Origin: Candidatus Woesearchaeota archaeon
Lineage (GTDB): Archaea > Nanobdellota > Nanobdellia > Woesearchaeales > UBA9642
DNA: 64,000 nucleotides
Direction of reading: 5' to 3'
NCBI GenBank assembly: GCA_026002815.1
Contig: BPGB01000004.1
Span: 42,676 to 106,675, forward strand
In this document: piece after piece, positions 17,139-26,979 of the stretch
How the letters are laid out: each line of letters starts with the position of its first letter
Position numbering within the stretch: position 1 is the first letter of the stretch
The notes under the pieces: generated by a model
The model's input: the letters and a program-made list of their open reading frames with translations, nothing else
Told to the model about the DNA's origin: nothing
The model's database searches: none
Position numbers and translations under genes: made by a program

Positions 17139-18600
17139 TCAGCAAAAAAAAAGTGTGACACCTGAAATAAGTTTGGATAGGTATAAAATAAAAATAAACG
17201 ACATAGTTGTTGATATAAATATTGTAATGAGAGAGGATGAAGCAACACCTAAATATATTGTAAGTTTGACAAACATTTCTGATACTACAAAAATAATCCT
17301 TGAAAAAATAAGGCAGGAGTTTATTTCTAGAATCGATATAAAAGAGCTTGAAAACATAGATGAATCTGTTGATATTAGGGATAAGTTTCAAGCAGAGATA
17401 CGCTCTCTTATAACAAGATATTTTCCTAGTGCAAATGAGCAAACTACGAATATGCTTGTAAATTATATTATACAAGAAAACCTTGGTTTAGGAAAGATAG
17501 AGATATTGCTTAAAGACGTTTTTTTAGAAGAAATAGTTATAAATAATCATAATGAACCGGTTTGGGTATATCATAAGAAACATGGTTGGCTTATTACTAA
17601 TATAAAGTTAGTTACCGAGTCTAAAATAAGACATTATGCAACAATGATTGGAAGAGATGTTGGAAAAGAGATAACCACTTTAAATCCGTTAATGGACGCG
17701 CACTTAAAAACAGGAGACAGAGTAAACGCAACTTTATATCCGATATCAAGTAAAGGAAATACAATAACAATAAGAAAATTCTCCACAGACCCATGGACTA
17801 TTACTAAATTTATAAGAGATAAAACCATATCTGTTGAAGCTGCAGCTTTCATATGGTTTGCGGTCCAGAATGAATTAAGCATACTCGTTGCTGGAGGTAC
17901 TGGTTCAGGTAAAACTTCTATGCTTAATGTTTTGAGTAATTTTTTCCCACCAAATCAAAGAATAATCAGTATTGAAGATACTAGAGAATTAGTTCTTCCG
18001 ATGAATCTTCATTGGGTTCCAATGGAAACTAGGTTACCTAACCCTGAAGGTAAGGGAGAGATAACAATGCTTGACTTGTTGGTTAATTCATTAAGAATGA
18101 GGCCTGATAGGATACTAGTAGGAGAAATAAGAAGGCAGAGAGAAGCTCAAGTACTGCTTGAAGCAATGCATACAGGTCATTCAGTATATGCAACAATACA
18201 TGCAAATAATGCTGAGGAAGTTGTTGTGAGGCTGACAAATCCGCCCATAGACATTCCAAAGCCCATGATAAGCAGCCTCTCTTTAATACTTGTTCAATCT
18301 AGGAATAGGAGAACAGGTAAAAGGAGAACTCTGCAATTAGCAGAGGTCACTCCTACTGGTGATGCAAAAGTAATATATCAACTCAATGTTGCAAAGGATT
18401 CACTAGAAAAAGTTTCTAATTCGGAATACGTATTAGAGAAATTGAAATTATATACAGGATGGAACGAGGCAGAGATAAATAATGATCTTCAGCAAAAGAT
18501 AAAGATACTTAACTGGATGTTAGCAAATAATATAGAAGATGTTAATCAAATTGGATTGATAATGGCAAAATATTATATTGGAAAATTAGTTTTGTATTAG
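17104..18600 (+). CDS. Type IV pilus assembly ATPase (GspE/PilB/TadA family)
   Basis: 498 residues. Cytoplasmic hexameric motor that powers pilin polymerisation. Walker A is GGTGSGKT at 264-271, followed by the Asp box (ISIEDTREL), Walker B (RILVGEIR) and a His box with TGHSVYATIHANN. The N-terminal domain includes the typical NNHNEPVWVYHKKHGW segment. GAGGAGG directly before the ATG at 17104 fixes the start inside the previous gene. It is followed by two TadC/GspF-like membrane genes and two pilins, so the system is a pilus or adhesin rather than DNA uptake, although this cannot be proved. Confidence 0.93.
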   Translation: MPDYYQNQQIVNQQKKSVTPEISLDRYKIKINDIVVDINIVMREDEATPKYIVSLTNISDTTKIILEKIRQEFISRIDIKELENIDESVDIRDKFQAEIRSLITRYFPSANEQTTNMLVNYIIQENLGLGKIEILLKDVFLEEIVINNHNEPVWVYHKKHGWLITNIKLVTESKIRHYATMIGRDVGKEITTLNPLMDAHLKTGDRVNATLYPISSKGNTITIRKFSTDPWTITKFIRDKTISVEAAAFIWFAVQNELSILVAGGTGSGKTSMLNVLSNFFPPNQRIISIEDTRELVLPMNLHWVPMETRLPNPEGKGEITMLDLLVNSLRMRPDRILVGEIRRQREAQVLLEAMHTGHSVYATIHANNAEEVVVRLTNPPIDIPKPMISSLSLILVQSRNRRTGKRRTLQLAEVTPTGDAKVIYQLNVAKDSLEKVSNSEYVLEKLKLYTGWNEAEINNDLQQKIKILNWMLANNIEDVNQIGLIMAKYYIGKLVLY

Positions 18601-18736
18601 GACCTAATAGAATTAGTATTAATATAATAATCTTCATATAATAAAGAAATAATTTTTAAGTAATAAACAGTTAAATACCTAAACTTTTCAAATAACAATA
18701 GTATCAAATAACAATATTATTCAGTAAAGGTGAAAT

Positions 18737-19546
18737 ATGTCATTTTATAGGGTTATAGCTTCAAGTTTTCCGGATTTAAAAACAAAAATGAGAAGTGCCG
18801 GAATCTTAGGCACTCCAGAGTTATATGTAGAGCAATCTTTCAAAGGGGCGTTTTTTCTTTCATTAGGATTTTCTATACTTATTTTTTTCTTATCCCTAAA
18901 GTTTTCGGTTAGCTTATTATTGCCTTTTTTTGTTTTCATATTTTTATTTACTATGTTTTTTTTTCTTAATATGAAGCGTGTTGATGTTAAAATAATTAAT
19001 AGAGCGAGAGAAATAGATAAAGATGTTTTATTTGCGGGAAGGTTTTTACTAGTAAAATTGAATTCTGGGAAGCCTTTACTGAACTCAATAATTGATGCCT
19101 CTAATAGTTATGGTGTCGCAAGTAAATATTTCAAAGAAATAGTTAGAGATATAGAGTTAGGAACACCAATGGAACAGGCACTCGAAAATGCATATAAGTC
19201 TACTCCATCAAAAAAATTCAAAAAAATATTATTTCAAATAAGCAATTCTTTGAAGATTGGTGTTGATGTAACCGCCCCTTTAGAAGCAACTTTGGATGAA
19301 ATAACACAAGAGCAACTTCTTGAGATACAACGTTATGGTAAGAAATTAAATTCAATAGTCATGTTTTATATGCTTATCGCAATAGTTGTTCCATCACTTG
19401 GGATAACTTTGTTTAGTATAATTGCTTCATTGGTTGCTTTGAATATTGATATGGGTGTTTTTTCATTTGTATTAGGGTTGCTTTTTATAGTTCAAATAAT
19501 GTTTATTGCAGTATTTAAGTCTATAAGACCAAATCTTAATATTTAA
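18737..19546 (+). CDS. TadC/GspF-like pilus assembly membrane protein 1
   Basis: 269 residues with N-terminal helices (about 36-75), a cytoplasmic GspF-type helical domain (RFLLVKLNSGKPLLNSIID, then LELGTPMEQALENAY) and C-terminal helices (about 212-260). This is the membrane platform on which the ATPase acts. AAAGGTGAAAT precedes the ATG. With the 336-residue gene that follows it makes a two-subunit platform, as in Tad-like archaeal systems. Confidence 0.85.
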   Translation: MSFYRVIASSFPDLKTKMRSAGILGTPELYVEQSFKGAFFLSLGFSILIFFLSLKFSVSLLLPFFVFIFLFTMFFFLNMKRVDVKIINRAREIDKDVLFAGRFLLVKLNSGKPLLNSIIDASNSYGVASKYFKEIVRDIELGTPMEQALENAYKSTPSKKFKKILFQISNSLKIGVDVTAPLEATLDEITQEQLLEIQRYGKKLNSIVMFYMLIAIVVPSLGITLFSIIASLVALNIDMGVFSFVLGLLFIVQIMFIAVFKSIRPNLNI

Positions 19547-19685
19547 TTATTATCATTTAATGTTTAAATTGTACTTTATATGTTTTATATTAAAAATTCA
19601 AATATATATTAAAAACAGCATCATTTTGAAATTTAAAGTGTTTATTAAAGATATGATTAAAATGTCATAAAAAAGGTGTTAATTA

Positions 19686-20696
19686 ATGAAAATATTCGCT
19701 AAAGAATTCGGAAAAGCATTCATATTTAAGAAAATAAGGCCTGATTTAAAAAGATTCTTTATGAAAGCAGGCTATGATGATGTTCCTTATGAATTGTTTG
19801 GTTACTTATTCTATATGACATTAGTTATAACTTTTTTTGTTCATATGATATTTATATATCCTAGAGTTCAAAGTTATTCGAGTTTGACAATTGTTTTGGT
19901 AACTTTCCTAAGTTGGGTTATAATACCATTAACTATTTTGAGTCTGATAATAGTTTACTTATATTTTGATCTTACCATAAAAATATTCAAGAGAACAAAG
20001 GAAATAGAAACTATACTACCTGAGTATTTGCAAGTAGTTTCTTCTAATCTTAAGGGAGGATTGTCCTTTGAGAGGTCTTTGTGGAATGCAATAAATCCAG
20101 AATTTAGCATAGTTGCTAAAGAGATTGCTATTGTTTCTAAAAAAGTTATGACAGGAAATGATTTAACAGAGGCATTATTGGAATTCACAGAAAAGTATGA
20201 TAGTCCATTGCTAAAAAGAAGTTTCGGACTAATAATTGGCGAGGTAGAGAGTGGAGGTCAAATAGCATTCATAGTTGATAAGGTAATAGAAAATATAAGG
20301 AAAACAAGGATCTTAAAAGAAGAGATGGCTGCTTCAACATTAACTTACATGATATTTATTGGTGCCATAGTAATATTAATCGCTCCAGGATTATTTGCAC
20401 TATCTTTTCATTTATTAAATATAATGAGCGGTTTCAGTGCGCAAGTTTCATTAAATGCGGCCCAAAGTTTACCTGTAAATCTAGGAGGCGGAAGTTTAAA
20501 TCTTAACGATTATAGAACATTTTCAATTCTTAGTCTTTTAATAATCGCTTTTTTTAGTTCCATACTAATAAGCGTTATACAAACAGGAGATGTAAGAGGC
20601 GGATTAAAGTATATTCCTGCTTTTATGATTTCATCGCTATTTTTTTACTTTTTATTCACTATCGCATTAGGAGGAATTTTTGGAGGAATCGTTTAG
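19686..20696 (+). CDS. TadC/GspF-like pilus assembly membrane protein 2
   Basis: 336 residues. Membrane segments lie near 40-60 and 75-98, then comes the GspF cytoplasmic domain (LQVVSSNLKGGLSFERSLWNAI, then KVMTGNDLTEALLEF and GEVESGGQIA), then three C-terminal helices. AAAAAGGTGTTAATT precedes the ATG. It is the partner of the preceding 269-residue protein. Confidence 0.87.
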   Translation: MKIFAKEFGKAFIFKKIRPDLKRFFMKAGYDDVPYELFGYLFYMTLVITFFVHMIFIYPRVQSYSSLTIVLVTFLSWVIIPLTILSLIIVYLYFDLTIKIFKRTKEIETILPEYLQVVSSNLKGGLSFERSLWNAINPEFSIVAKEIAIVSKKVMTGNDLTEALLEFTEKYDSPLLKRSFGLIIGEVESGGQIAFIVDKVIENIRKTRILKEEMAASTLTYMIFIGAIVILIAPGLFALSFHLLNIMSGFSAQVSLNAAQSLPVNLGGGSLNLNDYRTFSILSLLIIAFFSSILISVIQTGDVRGGLKYIPAFMISSLFFYFLFTIALGGIFGGIV

Positions 20697-20852
20697 GTAT
20701 TTATAGTTAAATTTATAAAAAACATTATTGCACTACTCTAATAATATCAAAAAGCGTTTCATGATATAATATAAATTTTATACTACAATATAACTTTTCA
20801 TAATATAATATCCTATTTCATATTATTAATTAGTTAAAAGTTGTTGTTCATT

Positions 20853-20940
20853 AAAAAGATATATTAAATTAAAAGATATATTGAATTAAAGGATATATTG
20901 AATTAAAGGATATATTGAATTAAAGGATATATTGAATTTG
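20853..20940. repeat. 17-bp tandem repeat, about five copies
   Basis: AAAGGATATATTGAATT repeats with a 17-bp period; the first two copies vary (AAAAGATATATTAAATT, AAAAGATATATTGAATT) and the last three are identical. It lies directly upstream of the first pilin gene, where copy-number changes could alter expression, though no such effect is shown. Confidence 0.75.
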
Positions 20941-20960
20941 TAAAGGTATAAAAAAAAGAG

Positions 20961-21461
20961 ATGATTAAAATTTTATTATTAAACGGAAAAAGAATTAATA
21001 TAGAGGGTATTAAAGGAAAGAGAAGTCAGGCTGCACTAGAATTCATGACGACTTATGGATGGGCAATAATGATAATTATGCTATCAATAGCTACAATATC
21101 TTATTTTGGATTCATAAAGCCGCAAAGTGTCCTTCCTGACAAGTGCATATTTAGTAATGGAATGATTTGTCAGGATTCATTAATAACCTCTTCTTCCTTA
21201 AATTTAAGCATCATAAACGGTCTTGGTAGAACTGTATATAATGTTCAGGCAGTTATTGATGGTGATAGTGGCAAATGTACTGTAGATGGTCTCGATTTTG
21301 CAACTGTGAGTCCGGATTCTGCAATGAGAGTTGATTGTGAACTTGATAAAAGATTGCAACCCGGTCAGAAAAGCAAGTTTAAAGTATTTTTGAATTTTAC
21401 TAAAACTCCTACTGGATATACTCATATTTCGATAGGGGAAGTTTATGGAAGTATAATTTAA
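20961..21461 (+). CDS. Archaeal type IV pilin 1 (class III signal peptide)
   Basis: 166 residues. A basic leader ends before SQAALEFM, followed by a hydrophobic helix TTYGWAIMIIMLSIATISYFG. This is the archaeal class III signal peptide pattern, in which the prepilin peptidase cuts before the Q-containing motif and the helix forms the pilus core. A beta-rich head with several Cys follows. A later in-frame Met gives no shorter leader. Confidence 0.85.
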   Translation: MIKILLLNGKRINIEGIKGKRSQAALEFMTTYGWAIMIIMLSIATISYFGFIKPQSVLPDKCIFSNGMICQDSLITSSSLNLSIINGLGRTVYNVQAVIDGDSGKCTVDGLDFATVSPDSAMRVDCELDKRLQPGQKSKFKVFLNFTKTPTGYTHISIGEVYGSII

Positions 21462-21652
21462 TCATTTATTATTTAAGTTATTATTTTTTCGTTATGTATT
21501 ATCAATTTAGGTTATTAAAATCATAACATCTTAAAATAATAAAAATTTATATACTACTTTAAGTAATGTATAATCAATTATACTTAATATATGCTTAACT
21601 AAAATAATTTAATATTATATTCAATTAAACTACGTTATTATTAATTAAAAAA

Positions 21653-22129
21653 ATGGCAAAGAAAATAACAAAATCACAGGCTGCACTGGAATTCATGGTA
21701 ACTTATGGGTGGGTGATACTAGGAGTGATGATTGTTATAGGTGCTTTAGCTTATTATGGGGTTTTTAATACCTCAAAATATATAAATGATGAGTGTAATT
21801 TTGGTAATCAGTTATATTGCGAGGATTTTAGAGTCACTACGGATAGGATTTATATAACTCTTCGCAATAATTTTGGACAAGAAATAGTTATTAATAACTT
21901 TTTAGGAAATTATAATTCCCAACAATTAATTTTCCATGATTCTTTTACTAATATCGGAATTCCTATTCTTCCTGGGGAAACACTTAGTTTTGGACTTGAA
22001 CCAGATCCTCGAGTGACATTCCCTAAGAATGATAAGGTAAATATAAAAATGACAGTATCTTTTAATAGAAATATTGCTAATGCGCCATTACATAACGTTA
22101 GTGGATTAATAATAGCAACGCCTCAGTAA
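21653..22129 (+). CDS. Archaeal type IV pilin 2 (class III signal peptide)
   Basis: 158 residues with leader MAKKITK, then SQAALEFMVTYGWVILGVMIV, matching pilin 1 in the cleavage region (SQAALEFM-TYGW) but with a different head domain (INDECNFGNQLYCEDFRV). Two pilins with a common core helix and unlike heads suggest a major and a minor subunit. It has its own AT-rich upstream region. Confidence 0.86.
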   Translation: MAKKITKSQAALEFMVTYGWVILGVMIVIGALAYYGVFNTSKYINDECNFGNQLYCEDFRVTTDRIYITLRNNFGQEIVINNFLGNYNSQQLIFHDSFTNIGIPILPGETLSFGLEPDPRVTFPKNDKVNIKMTVSFNRNIANAPLHNVSGLIIATPQ

Positions 22130-22159
22130 GATGTTAGTAGGATTAAATAGTATTTTAGT

Positions 22160-22340
22160 AAAAGATGTTATTATGCATTATGTATGCATTATGTATGCAT
22201 TCTATATGCATTCTGTATTTGGCTATGTAAATGTTTGGCTATGTAAATGATACTTTTAATAATATAATAAACTTAATCGTTAAAATTAAAAAAACTTAAT
22301 CGTTAAGATTAATAACTTAATTGTTAAAATTAATTGATTT
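22160..22340. repeat. Cluster of short tandem duplications
   Basis: Three separate duplications occur before the proteasome gene: TATGCATT-type units at 22170-22215, TGGCTATGTAAATG twice at 22220-22250, and ACTTAATCGTTAAAATTAA-type units three times at about 22268-22333. Confidence 0.55.
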
Positions 22341-22436
22341 TAAATTAAAAGTTTAATGAATCTCTAAATAATCAAAATATTTATAAATGAATAAAAAATA
22401 CCAATATCATCATTCTAAAGCATTAAAGGTGATTAA

Positions 22437-23067
22437 ATGGAGGGACAGGGACTTAAGACTGGAACAACAACATTAGGAATTGTTTGTAAGGATGGTATAG
22501 TAATAGCTGCTGATAAGAGAGCTACGGCAGGTAATTTTATAGCTGCGAAGGATGTTGACAAAGTCGTACAAATAAATGAAAATTTAGCTATAACAACAGC
22601 AGGTTCAGTAAGTGATATACAATTATTCATCAAATTATTACGAGCAGAATTGAAACTTAAAAATATAAAAACTAATAGAGTAAACACAGTTAAGGAAGCG
22701 GCAAATTTAGCATCAAGAATGGTATATGAGGGAGCAAGGCAATATTTTCCAAGTATGGCACATTTTTTTATTAGCAGGATTTGATAACTCTGGAACGCAT
22801 CTGTACGAGATATATCCTGACGGTTCAATGTCTGAGATAAAAGATTTCATAAGCTCAGGATCAGGCAGTCCAATGGTCTTTGGAATACTTGAAAGCACTT
22901 ATAAAGAAAATATAACAGTAAAGGAGGCAGAGGATCTCGCCATAAAATCAATAACTGCCTCAATGCAGAGAGATTCTGCATCTGGAAACGGCATAGATGT
23001 TATGGTAATAACGAAGGATTCAATAAAAAAGACAATTCAGAAGAAAGTGCCTACAATGGCATTTTAA
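22437..23067 (+). CDS. psmB: Proteasome beta subunit, interrupted by one frameshift
   Basis: Catalytic subunit of the 20S proteasome. A nine-residue propeptide ends in KTG, and the new N-terminal Thr (TTTLGIV) is the nucleophile; the catalytic Lys lies in ADKRAT and Gly-Ser-Gly in SSGSGSP. The frame breaks after PSMAH at a run of seven T (22763-22769); six T would give AHFLLAGFDNSG and restore about 209 residues. GGTGATTAA precedes the ATG. An intact beta subunit is needed for function, so the extra T is more likely a sequence error than decay. Confidence 0.9.
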
Positions 23068-23434
23068 TCTTCTATTAAAAGATTTTCAAAATAATTATTG
23101 TAATAAAATTTTATAGCTTAAGTTTTTAATTAAAAATAAGATTAATTAAACAGCGTCTAAAATAAATCTTATATAAAATAAATCTTATATAACTATTATA
23201 TAAATAATATATGACTACTTTGTTAATCCTATATATATCAATAATATATAGATGACACATCAATAATATATCAATACTATATCTAAATTTTTTATTTAAC
23301 TTAATTAAAAAGGTAATAAGAAAATAGCCTGTATGATTTTATAATAGAGCATTACTAAAAATTATGTAGAGTATTTTTCAAAATTATATGTTCAATATAA
23401 TTAAAATTTATATTAATAACTTAGAGGGGATATA
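23068..23434. other. AT-rich gap with duplications
   Basis: About 370 bp without a gene. AAAATAAATCTTATATA occurs twice in a row at about 23159-23192, and TATCAATAATATAT-like phrases recur at 23235-23280. TTATATTAATAACTTAGAGGGG before 23435 holds a ribosome site for FttA. Confidence 0.35.
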
Positions 23435-25336
23435 ATGACTAATGAAATAATAAAAGAAATTTTAAAATATATACCTGAAGGAAAAATTAGTGATGTAAAT
23501 TTTGAAGGTGCAAACATTGTACTTTATACTAAGAAAAAAGATTTCTTCTTAGATAACGGCGGAATAATTAAGAAAATAGTTGATGAAATAAAAAAGAGAG
23601 TAGAACTACGTCCAGATCCGAGTATTTGCATGGAACAAGAAAAGGCTGAAAAAGCTATAAAAAAAATAATACCTGAAGAAGCAAAACTCAGCAATATTAT
23701 ATTCGATCCGCAAAGATCGATAGTTATAATAGAAGCTGAAAAACCAGGTTTAGTGATAGGTAAAGATGGAGAATTACTGCAAGAGATAAGGAAAAAAACA
23801 TTATGGGTTCCTACTATAAGGAGAACACCATCAATAAGAAGTCAATTAATAGAAAACATACGAGAAGTTCTTTATCAGAATAACGATTATAGAAGAAAAT
23901 TTTTACACAAAACAGGAGAAAGAATATACAATGGATGGTTGAGAAGACAGAAGAAAGAGGAATGGATAAGAATAACATATCTTGGAAGTGCAAGAGAAGT
24001 AGGAAGATCTTGTATATTACTTCAAACACCAGAATCGAGAGTTTTATTGGATTGCGGAATAAATGCTGGAGCAGATACTCCAGAAGAAATGTATCCTTAT
24101 TTAGAAGCTCCAGAGTTTAACATAAGTCAATTAGATGCAGTAATAGTAAGTCATGCGCACTTAGACCATTCAGCACTAGTCCCTTATCTATTTAAATTTG
24201 GATATAGAGGACCAGTATATTGTACACCTCCTACTAGAGATATGATGGCACTTCTTCAATTAGATTTTATAAAAATACAAAGAGATGATGGTAAAGAACC
24301 AATATATACTTCTGATGATGTTAGAGAAATGGTTAAGCATACAATAACATTAGAATATGATGAAGTAACTGATATAACTCCTGATGTGAGAATTACACTT
24401 TATAATGCCGGCCACATACTTGGAAGTGCAATGGTTCATTTACATATAGGTAACGGGCTTCATAATCTTTTATATAGTGCAGATACTAAATTCGCTAAGA
24501 CTTCTCTCCTCAGTCCTGCAGTTACACAATTCCCGAGATTAGAAACATTAATGATAGAATCAACATATGGTGGTAAGGATAATGTTATGCCTCCACCATT
24601 TGAAGCTGATGAGATGTTGGGTCAAATAATAAGCGATACAATAAAGCGAAATGGCAAAGTATTGGTTCCAGTATTAGGTTCAGGAAGAGCTCAAGAGATA
24701 ATAGTTCTTCTAGAAAGATTAATAAGAGAAAACAAAATGCCCGACATACCTATATATGTAGATGGAATGGTTTGGGATATTACTGCAATACATACAGCTT
24801 ATCCAGAGTATTTTAATAATGATGTTAGACAGCAAATATTCAATAAGGATAACAATCCCTTCTTAATGCCCAATCTTAAAAGGGTTGGTAGTGCAAAAGA
24901 AAGACAACAAATAATTGAAGAAACAGGATCCTGTGTGATATTAGCGACTTCAGGAATGTTAGTAGGCGGTCCTTCAGTGCAGTATTTTAAGGCATTAGCT
25001 GATAATGAGAGAAACTCTTTAATATTTACTTCTTATCAGGCCGAAGGTTCTCTTGGTTCAAGAGTACAGAGAGGAGAAAGAGAATTTATATTTAGAAATG
25101 GTACAAAGAATGAGATAGTAAATGTTAAAATGGAAGTTGCAAAACTCGAAATAACAGGTCATAGTGATAGGAAGGAATTAATGAATTTTGTCGCGAGATG
25201 CAATCCCCGTCCTAAAAAGATTTTAGTAAATCATGGAGAAAACTCCCGTGCTTTAAATTTTGCATCCAGCATTCATGGACAATACAAGATAGAAACAATC
25301 GCTCCAAGAAATTTAGATGCCATAAGAATTAAGTAA
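23435..25336 (+). CDS. KH-domain beta-CASP ribonuclease FttA (aCPSF1)
   Basis: 633 residues. Archaeal homologue of CPSF73 that cleaves nascent RNA and ends transcription. The N-terminal region carries KH-like RNA-binding domains (about 1-150, with VIGKDGELLQEIRKKT as the KH core). The metallo-beta-lactamase motif SHAHLDH is at 239-245 and binds the catalytic zincs; GHILGSAMVH, the beta-CASP insertion with ESTYGG, TSGML and ITGHSDRKEL follow, with LVNHGE near the end. Length and motif order match the archaeal protein. AGAGGGG precedes the ATG. All metal ligands are present. Confidence 0.95.
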   Translation: MTNEIIKEILKYIPEGKISDVNFEGANIVLYTKKKDFFLDNGGIIKKIVDEIKKRVELRPDPSICMEQEKAEKAIKKIIPEEAKLSNIIFDPQRSIVIIEAEKPGLVIGKDGELLQEIRKKTLWVPTIRRTPSIRSQLIENIREVLYQNNDYRRKFLHKTGERIYNGWLRRQKKEEWIRITYLGSAREVGRSCILLQTPESRVLLDCGINAGADTPEEMYPYLEAPEFNISQLDAVIVSHAHLDHSALVPYLFKFGYRGPVYCTPPTRDMMALLQLDFIKIQRDDGKEPIYTSDDVREMVKHTITLEYDEVTDITPDVRITLYNAGHILGSAMVHLHIGNGLHNLLYSADTKFAKTSLLSPAVTQFPRLETLMIESTYGGKDNVMPPPFEADEMLGQIISDTIKRNGKVLVPVLGSGRAQEIIVLLERLIRENKMPDIPIYVDGMVWDITAIHTAYPEYFNNDVRQQIFNKDNNPFLMPNLKRVGSAKERQQIIEETGSCVILATSGMLVGGPSVQYFKALADNERNSLIFTSYQAEGSLGSRVQRGEREFIFRNGTKNEIVNVKMEVAKLEITGHSDRKELMNFVARCNPRPKKILVNHGENSRALNFASSIHGQYKIETIAPRNLDAIRIK

Positions 25337-25545
25337 CCAGATTAAGTAAAATAAAATATATATTAAGCAGAATTTATTAAACAGAATTGAAGCAGAATTG
25401 AAACAGAATATCAACATTAGGATAAAATAAAATTCTCCCAGCTAAATTTTATTAAATATAGAATGATATTATATAAAAATATTAATTATAATATATATTT
25501 AATTATAAGATATATTACTTGTAAAATTATTATTTATTAATATTA

Positions 25546-25914
25546 TTATCTGTAACGATTATAAAAATCTATAGTTGCTAAGTACGCCTTTTCCCCTATT
25601 TTCTCTCCACCATAAGAAAACAATGTAAGTCCTTTATAATTAACTTTTTCTCCATTAGGAATTTTCACTAACACCCCATCGATTTCTAGAACTGTTGTTT
25701 GACCATCCAGATATTGTAGAGCTATTTGTCGTCCATTAACAATATATTCTTCACCTGTAACAAGTTCAATAGTATAACCATCGGAATAGTATGCCATTCC
25801 TACATTATTTATATTTGAATTAATATTCAAATTATTTAATATAATTATTGTAGCTACAAATGCAACAGTGCCTAAAATAAGTAGAAAGAAGAAATTTTCT
25901 TTTTTATTATCCAT
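25546..25914 (-). CDS. Membrane-anchored small extracytoplasmic protein
   Basis: 122 residues: a short basic N terminus, one membrane helix (about 8-28), then a beta-rich domain (SDGYTIELVTGEEYIVNGRQ to LKIPNGEKVNYKG). I use the ATG at 25914, since GGGGTG lies 6 nt upstream; a GTG nine bases earlier is part of that ribosome site. No family is recognised. Confidence 0.6.
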   Translation of the reverse strand: MDNKKENFFFLLILGTVAFVATIIILNNLNINSNINNVGMAYYSDGYTIELVTGEEYIVNGRQIALQYLDGQTTVLEIDGVLVKIPNGEKVNYKGLTLFSYGGEKIGEKAYLATIDFYNRYR

Positions 25915-26394
25915 ATTTAGCACCCCTGTTGATTATGTATTTATTATTACATACTTTATAATTAATAATTTATTACCTTATAATTTATTATACATAATAT
26001 GTTGTTGTATTTAAATTTATTGTATTTATCAAAAAATATTTTACTTTAAATATAAATAAATTATATGTAACAATTATATATGCTCTTTTATATTAAATCA
26101 GTAATAATAACTTTATATATTTTCCTATGTTCTGATTTATTAATTATACTATTTATCAATCTTGTTTTAAGAATATTATTTATCTTATGAATCATATTAA
26201 GTTATATTATGATTCAGCATGTATATTTAATTCAGTATGTATATTTATATTATTATATGATTTGTTGATATATATTTTATCGGTTTGTTGATATATATTT
26301 CATCAATAGCTATACTTTATTAATAACTATATACTTTATTAATATATTAAGCCATATCGTAATATTTAAATATACCTGTTATCAATTTTTAAGC
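25915..26394. other. AT-rich gap with tandem duplications
   Basis: About 480 bp without a gene. ATTCAGCATGTATATTTA and ATTCAGTATGTATATTTA stand side by side at 26213-26248. GATTTGTTGATATATATTT, GGTTTGTTGATATATATTT and TTTATTAATAACTATA phrases are duplicated at 26260-26340. TAATATTTAAATATACC about 30 nt before 26395 is a likely TATA region. Confidence 0.4.
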
Positions 26395-26928
26395 ATGGGA
26401 ATAAAAGAGGCATTCAGTATTCTTGATAGCGGTCCTATAATGATAAGATATACAGGGGTATTTGACTTTGAAGGACTATATAGAATGATGCATGCTTGGT
26501 TGATAAACAAAAGATTTATTTTTCATGAAAACAGGTATAGAGATAAAGTATTTACTCCTTTCGGTAACGAGCTAGAAATAGAATGGGTTGCTGAGAAAAA
26601 AGTCACAGAGTATGTTATGGAGTATATAGAAGTAAAATTTCATTTATGGGATTTTTCAGAGGTTGAAGTTATCAAAGAAGGGAAAAAAATGAAGATGACA
26701 AAGTCTAGATTAGAAATAAGACTTGATGCTAAACTTGAACTCGATTATACTAAAAAATTTGCTGATGCGGGACCTATTGCTAAAAAATTAGGAGCGTTTT
26801 ATCAGAATAAAGTTATTTATTGGGAGTGGCGTATAAAATATGCCGATTCATTAACTTACAACCTGTATGACTTACATCATAAAATTAAAAAATACCTAGG
26901 ACTTTATTCAGATAGTAATGCTTATTAA
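26395..26928 (+). CDS. Unknown protein, first of a paralogous pair
   Basis: 177 residues, cytoplasmic, rich in aromatic residues, with no recognised family. It aligns along its length with the next gene: YTGVFDFEGLYRMMHAW here against YEGVFNLRELYRLIDKW there, VAEKKVTEYVMEYIEVKF against VPYKKVSDYARLDIRIF, and KMKMTKSRLEI against KFKMNKGRAEF. A tandem duplication followed by divergence is likely. A TATA box near 26360 suggests a leaderless start. Confidence 0.65.
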   Translation: MGIKEAFSILDSGPIMIRYTGVFDFEGLYRMMHAWLINKRFIFHENRYRDKVFTPFGNELEIEWVAEKKVTEYVMEYIEVKFHLWDFSEVEVIKEGKKMKMTKSRLEIRLDAKLELDYTKKFADAGPIAKKLGAFYQNKVIYWEWRIKYADSLTYNLYDLHHKIKKYLGLYSDSNAY

Positions 26929-26979
26929 GTATTATAATGGGTTATTTAATATATTGTTAATAATAAAACTTTTATAAAA

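Noticed and set aside
20853..20940. CRISPR-like array
   Set aside because: The 17-bp units are contiguous, with no spacers, and no cas gene is in the window.
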